From: Phormidesmis priestleyi ULC007
Lineage (GTDB): Bacteria; Cyanobacteriota; Cyanobacteriia; Leptolyngbyales; Leptolyngbyaceae
Direction: 5' to 3'
Length of the DNA: 42,125 nt
Assembly (NCBI RefSeq): GCF_001895925.1
Contig: NZ_MPPI01000043.1
Span: 1 to 42,125 of the forward strand
Shown here: in pieces, positions 27,071 to 36,000 of the stretch
How the letters are laid out: every line of letters begins with the position of its first letter
How positions within the stretch are numbered: the stretch's first letter is position 1
Position numbers and translations under genes: made by a program
Notes under the pieces: model-generated
Database searches by the model: none
Told to the model about the DNA's origin: nothing
Seen by the model: only the letters and a program-made list of their open reading frames with translations

Positions 27071-27883
27071 TTATTCGGTGGTCATTGCAATCTGGACGGC
27101 TTGCTGACTGATTTCTTGATAAACTGCCTTGAGGTAGTCCATCGCCGCTTGATTAGCAGGCACTTCGGGTTTGAGAGGAATCGTGCCCAGCACTTCTAAA
27201 ACCGTCTCACTACTAGGAGGCGGAACGATCACAATCAGCGTTGGTTCGAGTTGTTCGGCATAGTGCCAGAAGCGATCGAGCTTCAGTGTTGTGGCGGGGC
27301 GAACTGTTGAAACGGGTTCTTCTGCCTCTGAAGTTTCGCCCCCGGCACTGCGCGTCTGTCGTAGCGCTTCAATAATCTGCTCTTTGGTGCGACCCCGCAG
27401 TTGAAATAAGACAAACGGATCTTCACTGAAGCGATCGCCCAACAAATAATAAACTGCCCCAATATGCTTGCAAGGGTTTGCCGGATCAGGGCAAGAACAA
27501 CGACTGTGAATATCAAATTTATTAAACGGAAATAGGCTCAACCCGTTTGCGGTAAACACTTCTTCAATGGTTTGAGGCATTTCTCCAGCCAACAGTTTGG
27601 CAGAGAAGATTGCCCGTTCTGCCATCGACTCGATCACATAGCTCCACTGATCGTCGCTAAAGGGGTCGAGTGACAAAGACACTTGATAGGGTTCTGGGGC
27701 AGTGCCCTGAACGTTAGCGGAGACTTTAGCACTTTGAAAATCGATGTTTAAGACGTTGCCTTCTCTGGCATAAGTGCGGGCACGTGCCAAGCGTCGAGTC
27801 CAGCCAAACGATTCTAAAACATCGATCCAGCGCTGTGCCCACCATTCGCGACTGGGTTGAGAATAAGCATCAGTCATGGGCAA
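27071..27883 (-). CDS. SWIM zinc-finger protein
   Basis: The 270-residue protein has one clear domain, a SWIM zinc finger in the middle: HSRCSCPDPANPCKHIGAVYY (Cys-x-Cys-xn-Cys-x-His). The N-terminal part (WWAQRWIDVLESFGWTRRLARARTYAREGNV) and the region after the finger (GDRFSEDPFVLFQLRGRTKEQII) match a known bacterial arrangement in which such proteins often accompany SNF2-type helicases. No helicase is next to it here. DNA or protein binding is likely; the function is unknown. ATGs at 27883 and 27877 are both possible starts. Confidence 0.85.
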   Translation of the reverse strand: MPMTDAYSQPSREWWAQRWIDVLESFGWTRRLARARTYAREGNVLNIDFQSAKVSANVQGTAPEPYQVSLSLDPFSDDQWSYVIESMAERAIFSAKLLAGEMPQTIEEVFTANGLSLFPFNKFDIHSRCSCPDPANPCKHIGAVYYLLGDRFSEDPFVLFQLRGRTKEQIIEALRQTRSAGGETSEAEEPVSTVRPATTLKLDRFWHYAEQLEPTLIVIVPPPSSETVLEVLGTIPLKPEVPANQAAMDYLKAVYQEISQQAVQIAMTTE

Positions 27884-27952
27884 TGAAGAGGCAAACGTAG
27901 ATGTCCAAAATTATAGAGGATCGCGAATTAGATGAAGACAGAATTTACGTAG

Positions 27953-27973
27953 GGGCATGGCACTGCCGTGCCC
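27953..27973. repeat. GC-rich palindromic repeat
   Basis: GGGCATGGCA-C-TGCCGTGCCC is a near-perfect 10+10 dyad with one wobble pair. It lies at the upstream end of the long spacer before the amylase gene and resembles a dispersed palindrome common in cyanobacterial intergenic DNA. Confidence 0.55.
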
Positions 27974-28117
27974 AGTGGCGTTGCAAGTAACCGATATTAT
28001 TTAATTCACGATCTAATGCCTAAGATAGACAACAGTACGGCTTCTAGTCACGCTGCTTCTACCTAATGAAGGACACTCGATCTAGCCAAAGGCAGATGTA
28101 AAGGCTAGAAAGGTGTG

Positions 28118-28384
28118 ACCTGTCTGGGTGAAGTCTCGCTGAGACTTCTCTCTAGACAGATAGATAATCTTAGCTAAACCCCGTAAAATTCTTTAGCTAT
28201 AGGGAAACAACAAATCATATCTCCTGACGAGTGGCAGCTCTCAGGAAGTTCAGGCAACTCTAATTCCCATCTTTTTGATTGACCTTTGTAGCTGAGTGTT
28301 GCGAGGAAACTTCAAAAGTTGTTTCCTCGCGATGCTTAAGCGCGAAAAAAACTGACTACTGTAACTTTCTAGACGAGGGCTTTT
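28118..28384 (+). promoter_or_regulatory. Candidate structured leader or small RNA upstream of the amylase gene
   Basis: Within the 501-base spacer at 27884-28384, four hairpins follow one another on the plus strand. At 28119-28159, GAAGTCTC-GCT-GAGACTTC is enclosed by CTGTCT / AGACAG. At 28171-28199 there is TAGCTAAA / TTTAGCTA. At 28223-28245 there is CCTGA-c-GAG / CTC-TCAGG. At 28301-28330 there is GCGAGGAAAC / GTTTCCTCGC, a perfect 10-bp stem with a 10-base loop. The last stem ends 54 bases before the amylase ATG and has no T-run. I know no riboswitch of this form. It could be a regulatory 5' leader or an independent RNA. Confidence 0.5.
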
Positions 28385-29872
28385 ATGTCTGAACCCAATG
28401 GTGTCATGATGCAATACTTTCACTGGTATATTCCCAGTGATGGTAGCTTGTGGAATCAGCTTGCAGAAAATGCTGAAGAGTTGTCAAAGGCTGGAATCAC
28501 TGCTCTCTGGCTTCCTCCCGCTTATAAAGGCACAGGTGGCGGATACGATGTCGGTTATGGGATCTATGATTTGTTTGATCTGGGCGAGTTTGACCAAAAG
28601 GGAACAGTCCGCACCAAGTATGGAACCAAAAGCGAGTATCTAAACGGCATTAAAGTGGCGAAAAGTGCAGGGCTGGAAGTCTATGCCGATGTGGTGTTTA
28701 ACCACAAAATGGGGGCAGACGCGGAAGAAGAAGAGTCTGCAACCCCATTTGATCCTGAAAACCGTCATGCTGTTGTCGGTGACTATCAGCCGATCAAATC
28801 CTGGACTCACTTTACCTTTCCCGGTCGCGGCAACAAATACTCCAGTATGCAGTGGCATTGGTGGCACTTTGACGCGATCGACTACAACGGCTATCACCAA
28901 AACGAGAATGTGGTTTATCTGCTCGAAGGCAAGCGCTTTGACGACAACGTAGATCAAGAGAAAGGTGGCTATGCCTATCTCATGGGCTGTGATCTTGACA
29001 TGGAGCATCCTGAAGTTCGCGGAGAACTCAAATATTGGGGCGAATGGTATCTAGACCTCACCGATGTCGATGGCTTCCGATTTGATGCAGTTAAACACGT
29101 TTCGGCAGAATTCTTTCAAGATTGGTTTGATCACGTCCGCAATTATGTGCAGCGAGATCTGTTTGCCGTAGGTGAATATTGGTCTTATGAAGTCGATGCT
29201 TTGCACCATTTCATCGGCTTGACTCAAGGAAAAGTGGCGCTATTTGATGCCCCGCTGCACTACAATTTTCAAGCTGCCAGCGTTGGCGGCGACGGCTATG
29301 ATATGCGGCAGATTTTTGACAACACCCTCGTTCAGCAGCAGCCCTGTCTCGCCGTGACGCTGGTCGAAAACCATGATTCTCAACCTTTGCAGTCTTTAGA
29401 GTCGATCGTTGAATCTTGGTTCAAGCCGCTTGCTTACGCGCTGATTTTGCTGCGTCGTGAGGGTTATCCCTGCATTTTCTACGGCGATTACTACGGGGCA
29501 CACTACCGCGATCGTGGAAGAGATGGCAACGAGTATGAAATTTGGATGGATAGCCATCGCGAACTGCTCGACAAATTCTTGTTGGCGCGTCGGACTTACA
29601 GCTATGGGGATCAATACAACTATTTTGACCACCCCAACACGATCGGCTGGACGCGCTTAGGCGATGCTGAACACCCTGGTGGCATGGCAGTGGTGTTGAG
29701 CAACGGCTCTGAAGGTTGGAAATGCATGGAAGTAGGACACCCCAACTGCACCTATATTGACCTCACCGAACACATCAGCGAACCCGTTGTCACCAATGAG
29801 TACGGCTGGGGCGAGTTTCGATGCCAGGGTGGATCAGTGTCAGTGTGGGTTCCGCAACCATCATCAACCTAA
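28385..29872 (+). CDS. Cytoplasmic alpha-amylase (GH13, AmyA-like)
   Basis: This GH13 alpha-amylase of 495 residues cleaves alpha-1,4 links in glycogen and malto-oligosaccharides. It begins NGVMMQYFHWYIPSDGSLWN, like the cytoplasmic E. coli AmyA group (GH13_5), and has no signal peptide, so it should act inside the cell on glycogen. The conserved regions are all present: ADVVFNHKMGADAEE, the nucleophile in VDGFRFDAVKHVS, the acid/base in FAVGEYWSYE and the third carboxylate in VENHDSQPLQSL. Its long upstream leader is unusual. A MITE copy begins four bases after its stop codon, so the transcript end lies inside the element. Confidence 0.93.
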   Translation: MSEPNGVMMQYFHWYIPSDGSLWNQLAENAEELSKAGITALWLPPAYKGTGGGYDVGYGIYDLFDLGEFDQKGTVRTKYGTKSEYLNGIKVAKSAGLEVYADVVFNHKMGADAEEEESATPFDPENRHAVVGDYQPIKSWTHFTFPGRGNKYSSMQWHWWHFDAIDYNGYHQNENVVYLLEGKRFDDNVDQEKGGYAYLMGCDLDMEHPEVRGELKYWGEWYLDLTDVDGFRFDAVKHVSAEFFQDWFDHVRNYVQRDLFAVGEYWSYEVDALHHFIGLTQGKVALFDAPLHYNFQAASVGGDGYDMRQIFDNTLVQQQPCLAVTLVENHDSQPLQSLESIVESWFKPLAYALILLRREGYPCIFYGDYYGAHYRDRGRDGNEYEIWMDSHRELLDKFLLARRTYSYGDQYNYFDHPNTIGWTRLGDAEHPGGMAVVLSNGSEGWKCMEVGHPNCTYIDLTEHISEPVVTNEYGWGEFRCQGGSVSVWVPQPSST

Positions 29873-29876
29873 TCAA

Positions 29877-30047
29877 ACGTGAATTCGATGAAGCTTCTCG
29901 CTGCGGTTGCAAATCCGGGCTGCCCCCTAAATCCCCCAAAATTGGGGGACTTCAAGCCAAAATTTCCGGTTCAAAGTCCCCCAGGATGGGGGATTTAGGG
30001 GGCAGAAGCCGCTGACAACGAAGCGAAAAAACTCGTCGAACTGACGT
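29877..30047 (-). mobile_element. MITE copy 2 (171 bp, opposite orientation)
   Basis: The reverse complement of this segment aligns along its whole length with the element at 21794-21965. It shares the ends (ACGTGAATTCGAT / CGTCGAACTGACGT, degenerate), the CCCCCTAAA blocks and the core GACTTTGAACCGGAA ... TTGGCTTGAAGTC. The flanks TAATCAA and TAATTTA may be a decayed 7-bp target duplication. It lies directly after the amylase gene and about 100 bases before the iron permease gene. Confidence 0.75.
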
Positions 30048-30145
30048 TAATTTAATCCACGATCGCTCACTCAAATACAAGAGCTAGAAGTTTTATTTGC
30101 TGTTAGTTTTATAGAAGGTTGCCAACTTCTCATAAAAACTAACCT

Positions 30146-31078
30146 ATGCCTGTCGATTTTAGTGCTGCAATTCCAACGTTTGTGATCACGCTGCGAGAAG
30201 GGGTTGAAGCCGCTCTCGTCGTGGGGATTGTCATGGCTTATCTCAACAAAGCAGGTCAATCTTCCCTAAATTCCTGGGTCTATAGCGGAATCGGAACGGG
30301 CGTTTTTGCCAGTGTTTTAGTTGGGGTTTTGTTTGGGTGGACGATTCAGGCGTTAGAGGTGTCTGATCAGCCTTATGCCCCAGTCTTAAAGCCTTTTTTA
30401 GAAGGGGTGTTTGGAGTGATCGCGATCGCTCTGCTAAGTTGGATGCTTGTCTGGATGACGCGACAAGCAAAATCGCTCAAAGGTCAGGTCGAAAATGAGA
30501 TTAGCAATGCCCTTCAAGCCAAGTCGGGGGCGGGATGGGGCGTTTTTTGGCTAATCTTTGTGGCGGTTTTGCGAGAAGGATTTGAGACTGTCGTTTTTAT
30601 TGCCGCCAAATTTCAGCAGGGTTGGATTCCGGCATTTGGAGCGGTGGCCGGATTGATCATGGCAACGGCGATCGGAGTGCTTCTCTTCAAGTGGGGAGTC
30701 AAAATTAACCTGCGAGTGTTTTTTCAGGTGATGGGCGTTTTCTTATTGCTGATTGTGTCTGGGTTGGTGATTTCAGCACTGGCGCACTTTGATAAGGCGT
30801 TTGCAATGCTGGCACAACTCGATCCGCAATATGCCGCTATCTGCGTTTCTCAAACCTCCTGTTTTCTCGGCTCGCTCGTCTGGAATCTGCATGGCGTGCT
30901 GCCCGATCGACAGTTTCCCGGCATTATTCTGCACACATTGTTTGGGTATGTCGATCGCTTGTATTGGGTGGAAGCGATCGCTTACATCGCCTTCTTAACC
31001 ACTGTGGGCAGCATCTATTTGCAAAGTCTCACAGGTTGGACAATGTTGAACGCAAATCGCAAACCTGCCGAAAACTAG
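30146..31078 (+). CDS. FTR1-family iron permease
   Basis: This is a membrane permease of the FTR1/EfeU family with about seven hydrophobic helices. The two iron-binding REGxE motifs are intact: TLREGVEAALVVG (first helix) and VLREGFETVVFIA (about residues 150-160). It should import iron after oxidation of Fe2+, driven from the periplasm. The usual partners, EfeO/EfeB or a multicopper oxidase, are not nearby, so it works with proteins encoded elsewhere or as the minimal form. It converges with cysK with only 25 bases between stop codons. Confidence 0.88.
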   Translation: MPVDFSAAIPTFVITLREGVEAALVVGIVMAYLNKAGQSSLNSWVYSGIGTGVFASVLVGVLFGWTIQALEVSDQPYAPVLKPFLEGVFGVIAIALLSWMLVWMTRQAKSLKGQVENEISNALQAKSGAGWGVFWLIFVAVLREGFETVVFIAAKFQQGWIPAFGAVAGLIMATAIGVLLFKWGVKINLRVFFQVMGVFLLLIVSGLVISALAHFDKAFAMLAQLDPQYAAICVSQTSCFLGSLVWNLHGVLPDRQFPGIILHTLFGYVDRLYWVEAIAYIAFLTTVGSIYLQSLTGWTMLNANRKPAEN

Positions 31079-31103
31079 AATCTTTTCCAAGCAATGACCC
31101 ACT

Positions 31104-32048
31104 TCACCAGTTTTCTGGGTCTTGGAAGAGAGCCGTACTCAAATAGCGCTCACCAAAGCTGGGCTGAATCATCACAATCAGTTTGCCCGCATTTTCGGGG
31201 CGCTGTGCGATCTGAATGGCTGCCGACAAATTTGCCCCTGTAGAAATGCCTGATAACAACCCTTCTTCTCTGGCTAATCGGCGACCATATGCGATAGATT
31301 CTTCATCCGTTACCTGAATAATCTCGTCTACCAAATCCAATCGCATGATGTTAGGCACAAACCCCGCTCCGATGCCCTGAATCTTGTGAGCGCCCGGTTG
31401 CCCACCCGACAGCACAGGACTGTTTTTTGGCTCGACGGCGATCGCTTTAAACTCAGGCTTGCGCGACTTGATCACCTCGGCAATGCCCGTAATCGTGCCA
31501 CCTGTGCCAACGGCAGCGACTAAAAAATCAACTTGTCCATCGGTGTCAGCCCAAATTTCTTCGGCGGTGGTTTCGCGATGGACTTGAGGATTTGCCGGAT
31601 TTTTAAACTGTTGCAGCATAAACGCATTGGGAGTATTTGCGGCAATCTCTTCGGCACGGGCGATCGCGCCTTTCATCCCCAACGTGCCCGGCGTTAATTC
31701 TAATTGAGCGCCATAGCCTCTGAGCATGGCCCGTCGCTCTGTGCTCATGGTGTCGGGCATGGTAAGCAGCAGCCGATAGCCTTTTGCGGCGGCGACCATT
31801 GCCAGGGCGATTCCGGTGTTGCCAGACGTGGGTTCGACTAAGAGCGTTTTGCCGGGGTGAATCCAGCCTGTAGTTTCAGCGTGTTGAATCATGCTGATGC
31901 CAATGCGATCTTTAACCGACGACGCGGGATTCATGCCTTCTAGTTTGACGACGATTCTGGCAACACATCCCTCGGCTTGAGGAATTCGATTGAGTTGCAC
32001 TAGCGGCGTGTGCCCGATGAGTTGAGTAATATCGTGAGCAATTCGCAT
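31104..32048 (-). CDS. cysK: Cysteine synthase A (O-acetylserine sulfhydrylase)
   Basis: CysK makes cysteine from O-acetylserine and sulfide with pyridoxal phosphate. The 314-residue form from the ATG at 32048 ([20 protein letters not shown]) is standard; the frame is open to 32093. The PLP lysine is in [11 protein letters not shown]. The substrate loop TSGNTG, the phosphate-binding VGTGGTITG and the terminal [16 protein letters not shown] are present. It could also be annotated CysM-like, but the loops favour CysK. Confidence 0.93.
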   Translation of the reverse strand: MRIAHDITQLIGHTPLVQLNRIPQAEGCVARIVVKLEGMNPASSVKDRIGISMIQHAETTGWIHPGKTLLVEPTSGNTGIALAMVAAAKGYRLLLTMPDTMSTERRAMLRGYGAQLELTPGTLGMKGAIARAEEIAANTPNAFMLQQFKNPANPQVHRETTAEEIWADTDGQVDFLVAAVGTGGTITGIAEVIKSRKPEFKAIAVEPKNSPVLSGGQPGAHKIQGIGAGFVPNIMRLDLVDEIIQVTDEESIAYGRRLAREEGLLSGISTGANLSAAIQIAQRPENAGKLIVMIQPSFGERYLSTALFQDPENW

Positions 32049-32118
32049 AATAGTATTAATGGAATTCGTGGGAGTGAATGCACGATCGGGCACACGACGA
32101 TAAGCATATTTGAATAAT

Positions 32119-32295
32119 TTAGCGTTTAATGCGTTGCTCAGTAAATCTCACCTTTAGCAGATTCTCCGTCACCTGAAGTTGAGGCTCAAGATTTCGCCAC
32201 TTGCGATGGCTTCCTTTTTGAGAGATTAGAACAAAGCCGTAGCGCTGAAGAATTTTCTCAACTTCATTTGTGTTCATCCGCCGAGTTCGACTCAT
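32119..32295 (-). CDS. hicA: HicA-type toxin, apparently shortened at its C-terminus
   Basis: This 58-residue gene is read [20 protein letters not shown], then [15 protein letters not shown] and a divergent tail. The middle matches HicA mRNA interferases (double-stranded-RNA-binding-like fold), including the catalytic His30 in KGSHRKW. The normal C-terminal strand and helix (usually a PVPxH segment followed by GTLxxIL) are missing or scrambled, so the toxin may be dead or altered. Its ATG overlaps the TGA of hicB (ATGA), so translation is coupled. It is the last gene of the toxin-antitoxin array. Confidence 0.7.
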   Translation of the reverse strand: MSRTRRMNTNEVEKILQRYGFVLISQKGSHRKWRNLEPQLQVTENLLKVRFTEQRIKR

Positions 32296-32510
32296 CCGAT
32301 CGTAACCTCTTTGATAATGGCTCCTTCGGATAATTCAAGCGGTTCAGGGTCGAGATATAGTTCGATCGCTTCACGGATATCGTCTAGGGCTTCTTCCTTG
32401 GTTTCTCCTGCCGAGGCACAGCCCGGTAATTCTGGACACCAGACTGCCCAATCTTCTGTTTCTGGATCATGCTCAAGGACTACGCGCCATTTCATCTTGA
32501 TTTTCTCCAT
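32292..32510 (-). CDS. hicB: HicB-family antitoxin
   Basis: This is a 72-residue HicB-type antitoxin with a partial RNase H-like fold: WRVVLEHDPETEDWAVWCPE, LPGCASAGETKEEALDDIRE and AIELYLDPEPL. It lacks a C-terminal DNA-binding domain, so autoregulation would need another protein. Its ATG overlaps the stop of the RelE gene (TAATG) and its stop overlaps the hicA start. It should neutralise the downstream HicA. Confidence 0.87.
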   Translation of the reverse strand: MEKIKMKWRVVLEHDPETEDWAVWCPELPGCASAGETKEEALDDIREAIELYLDPEPLELSEGAIIKEVTIG

Positions 32511-32776
32511 TACGGGAAGTAACGATAGATTTCTTTTCGATGCAGTACACGAACGAAAACTACAGTGTCCTCGCTTACAGAAAGCCCAATTCGGTAGTCG
32601 CTTACTCTAATGCGGTAGTAATCTCCCGATGCTTTTAGTTTTTTGACATTAGTTAAGTTTGTCCAATTATTAACAGATTCAACTTCTTCAATAACTGCTT
32701 GAATTCTTTTCAATAGCTCCGCATCTCTAATTTTACTGAGATCTTTTTCAAAACTTTTTCTGAATTCAACGTTCAT
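32510..32776 (-). CDS. RelE/ParE-family toxin
   Basis: This is an 88-residue RelE/ParE-fold protein: NVEFRKSFEKDLSKIRDAEL, a helical pair, KKLKASGDYYRIRVSDYRIG and VFVRVLHRKEIYRYFP. The basic and Tyr/Arg residues at the end are those of RelE-type ribosome-dependent mRNA interferases. Its ATG overlaps the stop of the small gene upstream (ATGA), the normal antitoxin-toxin coupling. It forms the first of two modules in this array. Confidence 0.87.
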   Translation of the reverse strand: MNVEFRKSFEKDLSKIRDAELLKRIQAVIEEVESVNNWTNLTNVKKLKASGDYYRIRVSDYRIGLSVSEDTVVFVRVLHRKEIYRYFP

Positions 32777-32982
32777 GGCTGCTGACTTAAGATTTTGAAG
32801 ATGGCTTCTCGACTGACAGGTTCAGTGGTTTCGCCTTCCTCAATTGCCTTTGCCAAGGCGATATCTTCCATTGCTTCAACAATAATGTCTGTAAAGACTT
32901 CTTTCTGTTCTTGCAAGATCTCAACGATCGCTGTTTTGATCAGTTCTTTAAGCTGGCTTGTGTTTAATGTGTTTTCAGACAT
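32773..32982 (-). CDS. Antitoxin partner of the RelE/ParE toxin
   Basis: This 69-residue protein starts at the ATG at 32982 (MSENTLNTSQLKELIKTAIV), which has a strong GGAGG seven bases upstream; the frame extends further to 33021, but that would overlap the restriction gene. It is a helical, acidic protein (EVFTDIIVEAMEDIALAKAI) ending REAIFKILSQQP. It does not match a known DNA-binding antitoxin strongly, but its position and stop/start overlap with the RelE gene identify it as the antitoxin. Confidence 0.78.
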   Translation of the reverse strand: MSENTLNTSQLKELIKTAIVEILQEQKEVFTDIIVEAMEDIALAKAIEEGETTEPVSREAIFKILSQQP

Positions 32983-33002
32983 CGTATTTCCTCCATAATT
33001 GA

Positions 33003-36000
33003 TTACTTTTGGGCTGACCAAGGATAGGTTGACTGTTTTACTGCTTGGTAATTTGCATCTAATTCAGGTTCTAACAGCAAGATGGCTGTAATGCGTCGTG
33101 CCATCTGAGTAACTTCAATGACTTCTTCTTGTTTGAGCGATCGCCCCAGCAATTCTTGTTCTCGATAGCTCAACCATTTTTTGATCACCTGATAGCCACC
33201 GATCGTATAACTCCAGACGCGATCGGGGATATTTTTCCAATAGGCGATGTCGTTGAGGTAAATGTCACGGGTATTGGTGCCAAGTTGATCAATGACTTCT
33301 GCGGTTGCTTCGCAGTTCCCCAAAAGGGTAATCGCGGTTTGTTCTTCTGGGGTGTAGGGTCGATCGCTGACTTTTCCTTTTCCGGGCATGGTGACGTTGT
33401 TTTGTCCTGCGTGACCCCAGCCTGCGGTGAGGGCAAAGTCGGTGTTTGGGTCTAGGTTGCCAGTGCCAACACGGGAGACAACGGCAATGGTTTTCAATTC
33501 AGGACGAAGTTTACCAGAGGTGACACCGAGAACGGGGGTTTCTGGATCGAGGAGTGCGGCAATTTGACGACCGAGCGTTGCAGAGGTGATTAGAGTTTCG
33601 CGATCGTTAGGAAGTGGGATGCGTGGAAAGTCTTGACGAATTCCATCGGCATTTTCTTCTAGATAAGCAGGTGAATAGCCGATCGCTAGGGCGTGCATCC
33701 AAATTAGAGCAGCCGTTTCTGCATCTGTATCAGGGTTAGAGATACCCAGTGATTGAAAATAAGCACGAGCAGTATTAGACAAATTTGCGATCGGTTCTTG
33801 AGCAGAAGTATCAGAGATGCCTTGAATTCCTATTTGCCCTGGAGCTTGCTTTAGACGTTTAGAAGTTGTTGGTACGAGCCTTAAAGCAAAACAAGATGCA
33901 TCTGGAGATAGTAAATGGTCATCGGACAAACCTTTTACAAAGTAGAAAGGGCAACCTTCAGATGACTTTGAAGCCTTTACACGGCTTAGTAAAAATGAAT
34001 TTCCTTCCCAACATTGGGCATAAAGGTTGGGTCTAGGCTCATTCCACAAAGGTCGAACTGAACTGTAATAACACCAGCGAAAATCAAATGGACGCATTGC
34101 ATAGCGAAAGATGTGCTGCGAGTTATAACTTTCAGTTTTGATAACTTTTGTTCTTGTTTTTTGAGCATCAAATCTTGCAGCATCTCTTGTGAGACCCGTC
34201 CCTAAAGTTTCTAGAACTTCCCAATTAGTACTGGGATCGTAATACATCTCCATTCGCTCTTCAAGAGCTTGTTTATCTAGATCAATCAATGCATCATCTC
34301 GCTTTTCCATCAGACCGTTGCTAGAAGCTTCTGAACATAATTCAGTGAGTTTTGCCCACTGCAAATAATCAAAACTGATACTTCTTGGACGAAATGAAAA
34401 GCGGTTGTCTCGAATTGGTTGTGCAGTTATATAAGCTGCGTCAAAACTTGAAGCATCTAAACTCACAAGTAAATCTGCCCTCTTAGTTACACCCCAGAAA
34501 TGACGGAAGTAGACGGTTGGATTTGAACTACGCTCTTCTTGGCGAACCATTAAACCAATTGTTGTGCCAACTCGAATGCCTTCGCGATTGTATTCCGTTG
34601 AAAAAACAGAAGGATCTGGCTTGCCTTCTGGGGTTACTTTCCCTGTTTCTCTACTATCCCCATTCATGCAGTCGAACCAGAGTTTATCAAATTCCTTTAA
34701 AAATCGCTGCCGCATCACAACATAAGAAGGATCGCTGAGGTAGGAAAAGTTAGAGACATAACAAACAACCCCTTTAGTCGGTTTTTGTTCAGTAACACAA
34801 TGCTCTGCCAGCCTAAAGAAACGAATATAAAGATCATCAAGGTTAAATTTTTTGATTCCCCATTCGCTAATTAATCCTTGCTTGTAAAGATCAACGAGTC
34901 CTTGTTCTTCTTTTGGACTAATACCAGAGAAAGCGTTGTAGGGCGGATTTCCTAAAACAACTAGGATAGGTCTATTTTGTTTGACTTCATCTGCTGCTTC
35001 TCGTTCTTGCTCAAGTTCAGGATAAGAAATTGAAAGCTGTTTATATTTAGCTTTAGCTTCCTCTGTGGGCGGCTCCCATCCCGTCAGCGCATTCGTCAAA
35101 TACACCCCCACCCGTTCCTCTTCATCACTCAACGGCACCCCCAAATTTTGCAACAGCAGCCCCAACTGCAAATGCGCCACCACAAACGGAGCCGTCAAAA
35201 TCTCAAACCCAAACACCCGCTTCATCGCGGCTTCCTTTAACTGCGAACCAACCAGCGCCCCCATCCCCTTATCCTGCAAATTGGTTTCAATTCGCTTCAA
35301 CACTTCCACCAAAAACGCGCCCGTTCCACAACAAGGGTCAAGAATATAGACATTTGGGTCAGCTAACCCATCTTCGATCTGCAACTCTTCGCGCAATACT
35401 GTGTCTACCCGCGCCACCATATATTGCACAATCTCTGGTGGCGTATACCAAACCCCTAACTCCTTGCGTAAAGTCGGATCAAACGCCTCCAAAAACGGCT
35501 CATAGAAATATTGAACGGCTTGCCCCTCATCAAACTTCGAGAAAAACGCCGTGCGATCGACTCGATTCAACGCCTCCCCCGTCCAATTCAACACCTCTTC
35601 TAAATCCAGCTTGCGAACATGAGTTGCAGTCGCCACCTTCTCAAACAACGCCTTAATCATCGGAACGTGCAGATAATAACCCGCCACCCGCCAATCAAAT
35701 CGCCCCTGTTCTTGCTGCTTGTGCCACAACACCCACGCCGAAAAAATGCCATAAAACAACGTTTGAATCAGCGTAGACTTAAAAAATCGCTCTCCCTTCT
35801 TCGGGTCTTTCTTATCACCCGTAAACGCAATTCCTAACGCCTCTTCTAACGCCTTTCGCAGCGTCTCTAATGCAGGCAAATCCGTCTTCTCAACTCGTGC
35901 CTTCGCATCCTTTGCATAAGAAGCCAAAAACCACGCCAGATCTTGCGGGCTGGCAATGCTGGCAGACTGAAGCATCACCCGCTTTAGATATTCAGTGACT

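Noticed and set aside
27884-28384. Known housekeeping RNAs (tmRNA, RNase P RNA, SRP RNA, 6S RNA) in the long spacer
   Set aside because: None of the conserved cores of tmRNA, RNase P or SRP RNA is present, and 6S RNA would form one long interrupted hairpin, not four separate ones.
32773-33021. Longer start (33021) for the small antitoxin gene, overlapping the restriction gene
   Set aside because: The ATG at 32982 has GGAGG at seven bases and begins at the helical protein; the extra 13 residues come from the restriction gene end and the ribosome binding site.
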